The notes under the pieces were generated by a model, which saw nothing but the letters and a program-made list of their open reading frames with translations, was not told where the DNA came from and made no database searches. Below are positions 63,189 to 64,000 of a DNA stretch of 64,000 bases, one piece after another. The stretch is from the NCBI GenBank assembly GCA_963732635.1, contig CAVTAL010000001.1, positions 1-64,000 of the forward strand, read 5' to 3'. The position numbers and the translations under genes were made by a program. The stretch is from JAKFWF01 sp963732635 (GTDB lineage Bacteria; Pseudomonadota; Alphaproteobacteria; Rhizobiales; Hyphomicrobiaceae). How positions within the stretch are numbered: the first letter of the stretch is position 1; each line of letters starts with the position of its first letter.

Positions 63189-64000
63189 CTATTTCACCAT
63201 GCCCATGTGGCGCGGCAGCCAAAGCGTGATTTCGGGCACGAACGTGATCAGCACCAGGGCCAACATCAGCGGCACCAGCCAAGGCAGGATCGCCATCGTG
63301 GTGCGCTCGACTGAAAGCCGCGCCACGCGGGCCAGCACGAACAGCACCATGCCGAGCGGCGGATGCAGCAGGCCGATCATCAAATTGAGCGTCATGATCA
63401 GGCCGAAATGCACCGGGTCGATGCCGAGCTTCAAGACGATCGGCAGCAGGATCGGCACCAGGATGGTGATCGCGGCGATCGTGTCGATGAAGCAGCCGAC
63501 GAACAACATCAACAGGTTCGCCAGCAGCAGAAACACCCACTTGTTCTGGGTGAAGCCGAGGATCGCATCGGAAAGGATCTGTGCCGTCTGCGACACCGTG
63601 AGCAGCCAGGCGAAGATCGAGGCGGCGGTGACGATGAACAGCACGGAGGCGGTGGTCTCGATGGTGTCGAACGTGGCCTTCGCCACCAGCTTCAGGGTCA
63701 TCGAGCGATAGCGCACAAGCCCCAGGAACAGTGACCACAGGACGGCTGCGACGGCGGCCTCGGTCGGCGTGAACCAGCCGAGCGTCATGCCGCCGATCAG
63801 GATCACCGGCGCCATCAGCGCCATCACCGCCGAGAAATCGAAATACCAGTCGCACGCGAACAGGCAGACGAGGCCGATGCCGACCGCCGCGTTGACCGAC
63901 ATGCCGGCCGAAACCATCAGCCAGATCGCCAGCGGAAAACCGAGCACGATTGCGATCTCGCCCAGTGCGCCGCCAACTTCGCGCCAGGAGAAGGGCGAGT
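63189..64000 (-). CDS. TRAP transporter large permease (DctM-like), 3' part
   Basis: The frame runs off the right edge; ~270 C-terminal residues are visible. Hydrophobic throughout, with family stretches ALMAPVILIGGMTLGWFTPT, EAAVAAVLWSLFLGLVRYRS, FVGCFIDTIAAITILVPILL and HFGLIMTLNLMIGLLHPPLG. It carries carboxylates or sugar acids with sodium, fed by a binding protein presumably encoded beyond the window. The gap to the ABC binding-protein gene is 28 bp, so one operon may encode two uptake systems. Confidence 0.93.
   Translation of the reverse strand, partial: SPFSWREVGGALGEIAIVLGFPLAIWLMVSAGMSVNAAVGIGLVCLFACDWYFDFSAVMALMAPVILIGGMTLGWFTPTEAAVAAVLWSLFLGLVRYRSMTLKLVAKATFDTIETTASVLFIVTAASIFAWLLTVSQTAQILSDAILGFTQNKWVFLLLANLLMLFVGCFIDTIAAITILVPILLPIVLKLGIDPVHFGLIMTLNLMIGLLHPPLGMVLFVLARVARLSVERTTMAILPWLVPLMLALVLITFVPEITLWLPRHMGMVK

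Overview
The window is chromosomal DNA from an alphaproteobacterium, most likely of the order Hyphomicrobiales (Rhizobiales; Bradyrhizobium/Xanthobacteraceae-like). The GC-rich codon use, a CtrA cell-cycle regulator, an Irr iron regulator, a FeuP/FeuQ-type two-component pair, system I cytochrome c maturation genes (ccmIEFH), the lepB-rnc-era-recO block and the DegP/two-component/glnE block all point there. It is mostly ordinary housekeeping and metabolic DNA. No phage, CRISPR array, tRNA or rRNA gene was recognised.

Layout. 1-2435: 3' part of carB, then greA. 2436-5465: accessory patch with an intact IS1595-family insertion sequence whose perfect 8-bp target duplication splits a small AT-rich membrane-protein gene, followed by a gene-free stretch with four kinds of inverted or paired repeat. 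5466-11883: Lrp/AsnC regulator, ELM1-family protein, 2OG-Fe(II) oxygenase, a small conserved protein, ctrA, an MFS transporter, a CAP-domain protein. 12014-16396: lytic-transglycosylase-like protein facing recO, a small exported protein, era, rnc, lepB. 16602-20653: RraA-like protein, TauE/SafE exporter, DapA-like aldolase, glutathione transferase, SixA-like phosphatase. 20749-27634: trpG, trpD, a class III CoA-transferase, pepN and a membrane histidine kinase. 27580-29297: ECF sigma factor, probable anti-sigma protein and periplasmic metal-sensor-like protein. 29419-36165: glnE, histidine kinase, response regulator, DegP-like protease. 36318-41314: trypsin-like peptidase and ccmIEFH. 41502-46958: glycine-zipper lipoprotein, a 271-bp MITE-like element, a FeuPQ-like pair and a secreted RTX metalloprotease. 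47102-56483: a five-gene acyl-CoA catabolic operon diverging from an IclR regulator and a complete tripartite tricarboxylate transporter (TctB-TctA-TctC). 56628-64000: 2-hydroxyacid dehydrogenase, SH3 protein, irr, and an apparent operon of TRAP permease, amino-acid-type ABC transporter and mannonate dehydratase.

Three things stand out. First, the IS1595 insertion can be undone by eye: removing the element and one target copy restores a 131-codon membrane protein. Second, five genes (trpG twice, pepN, a histidine kinase, a probable anti-sigma gene, ccmI) carry six frame breaks, all of which behave as one extra base; this looks more like sequence error than decay. Third, the acyl-CoA operon pairs a thiolase-fold protein lacking the usual nucleophilic cysteine with a DUF35 protein, a MaoC hydratase, an SDR and a fused acyl-CoA synthetase. 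That set resembles side-chain-cleaving (retro-aldolase) pathways more than plain beta-oxidation, and its substrate is unknown.

All functional names rest on motif and family recognition by eye. No database search was run.
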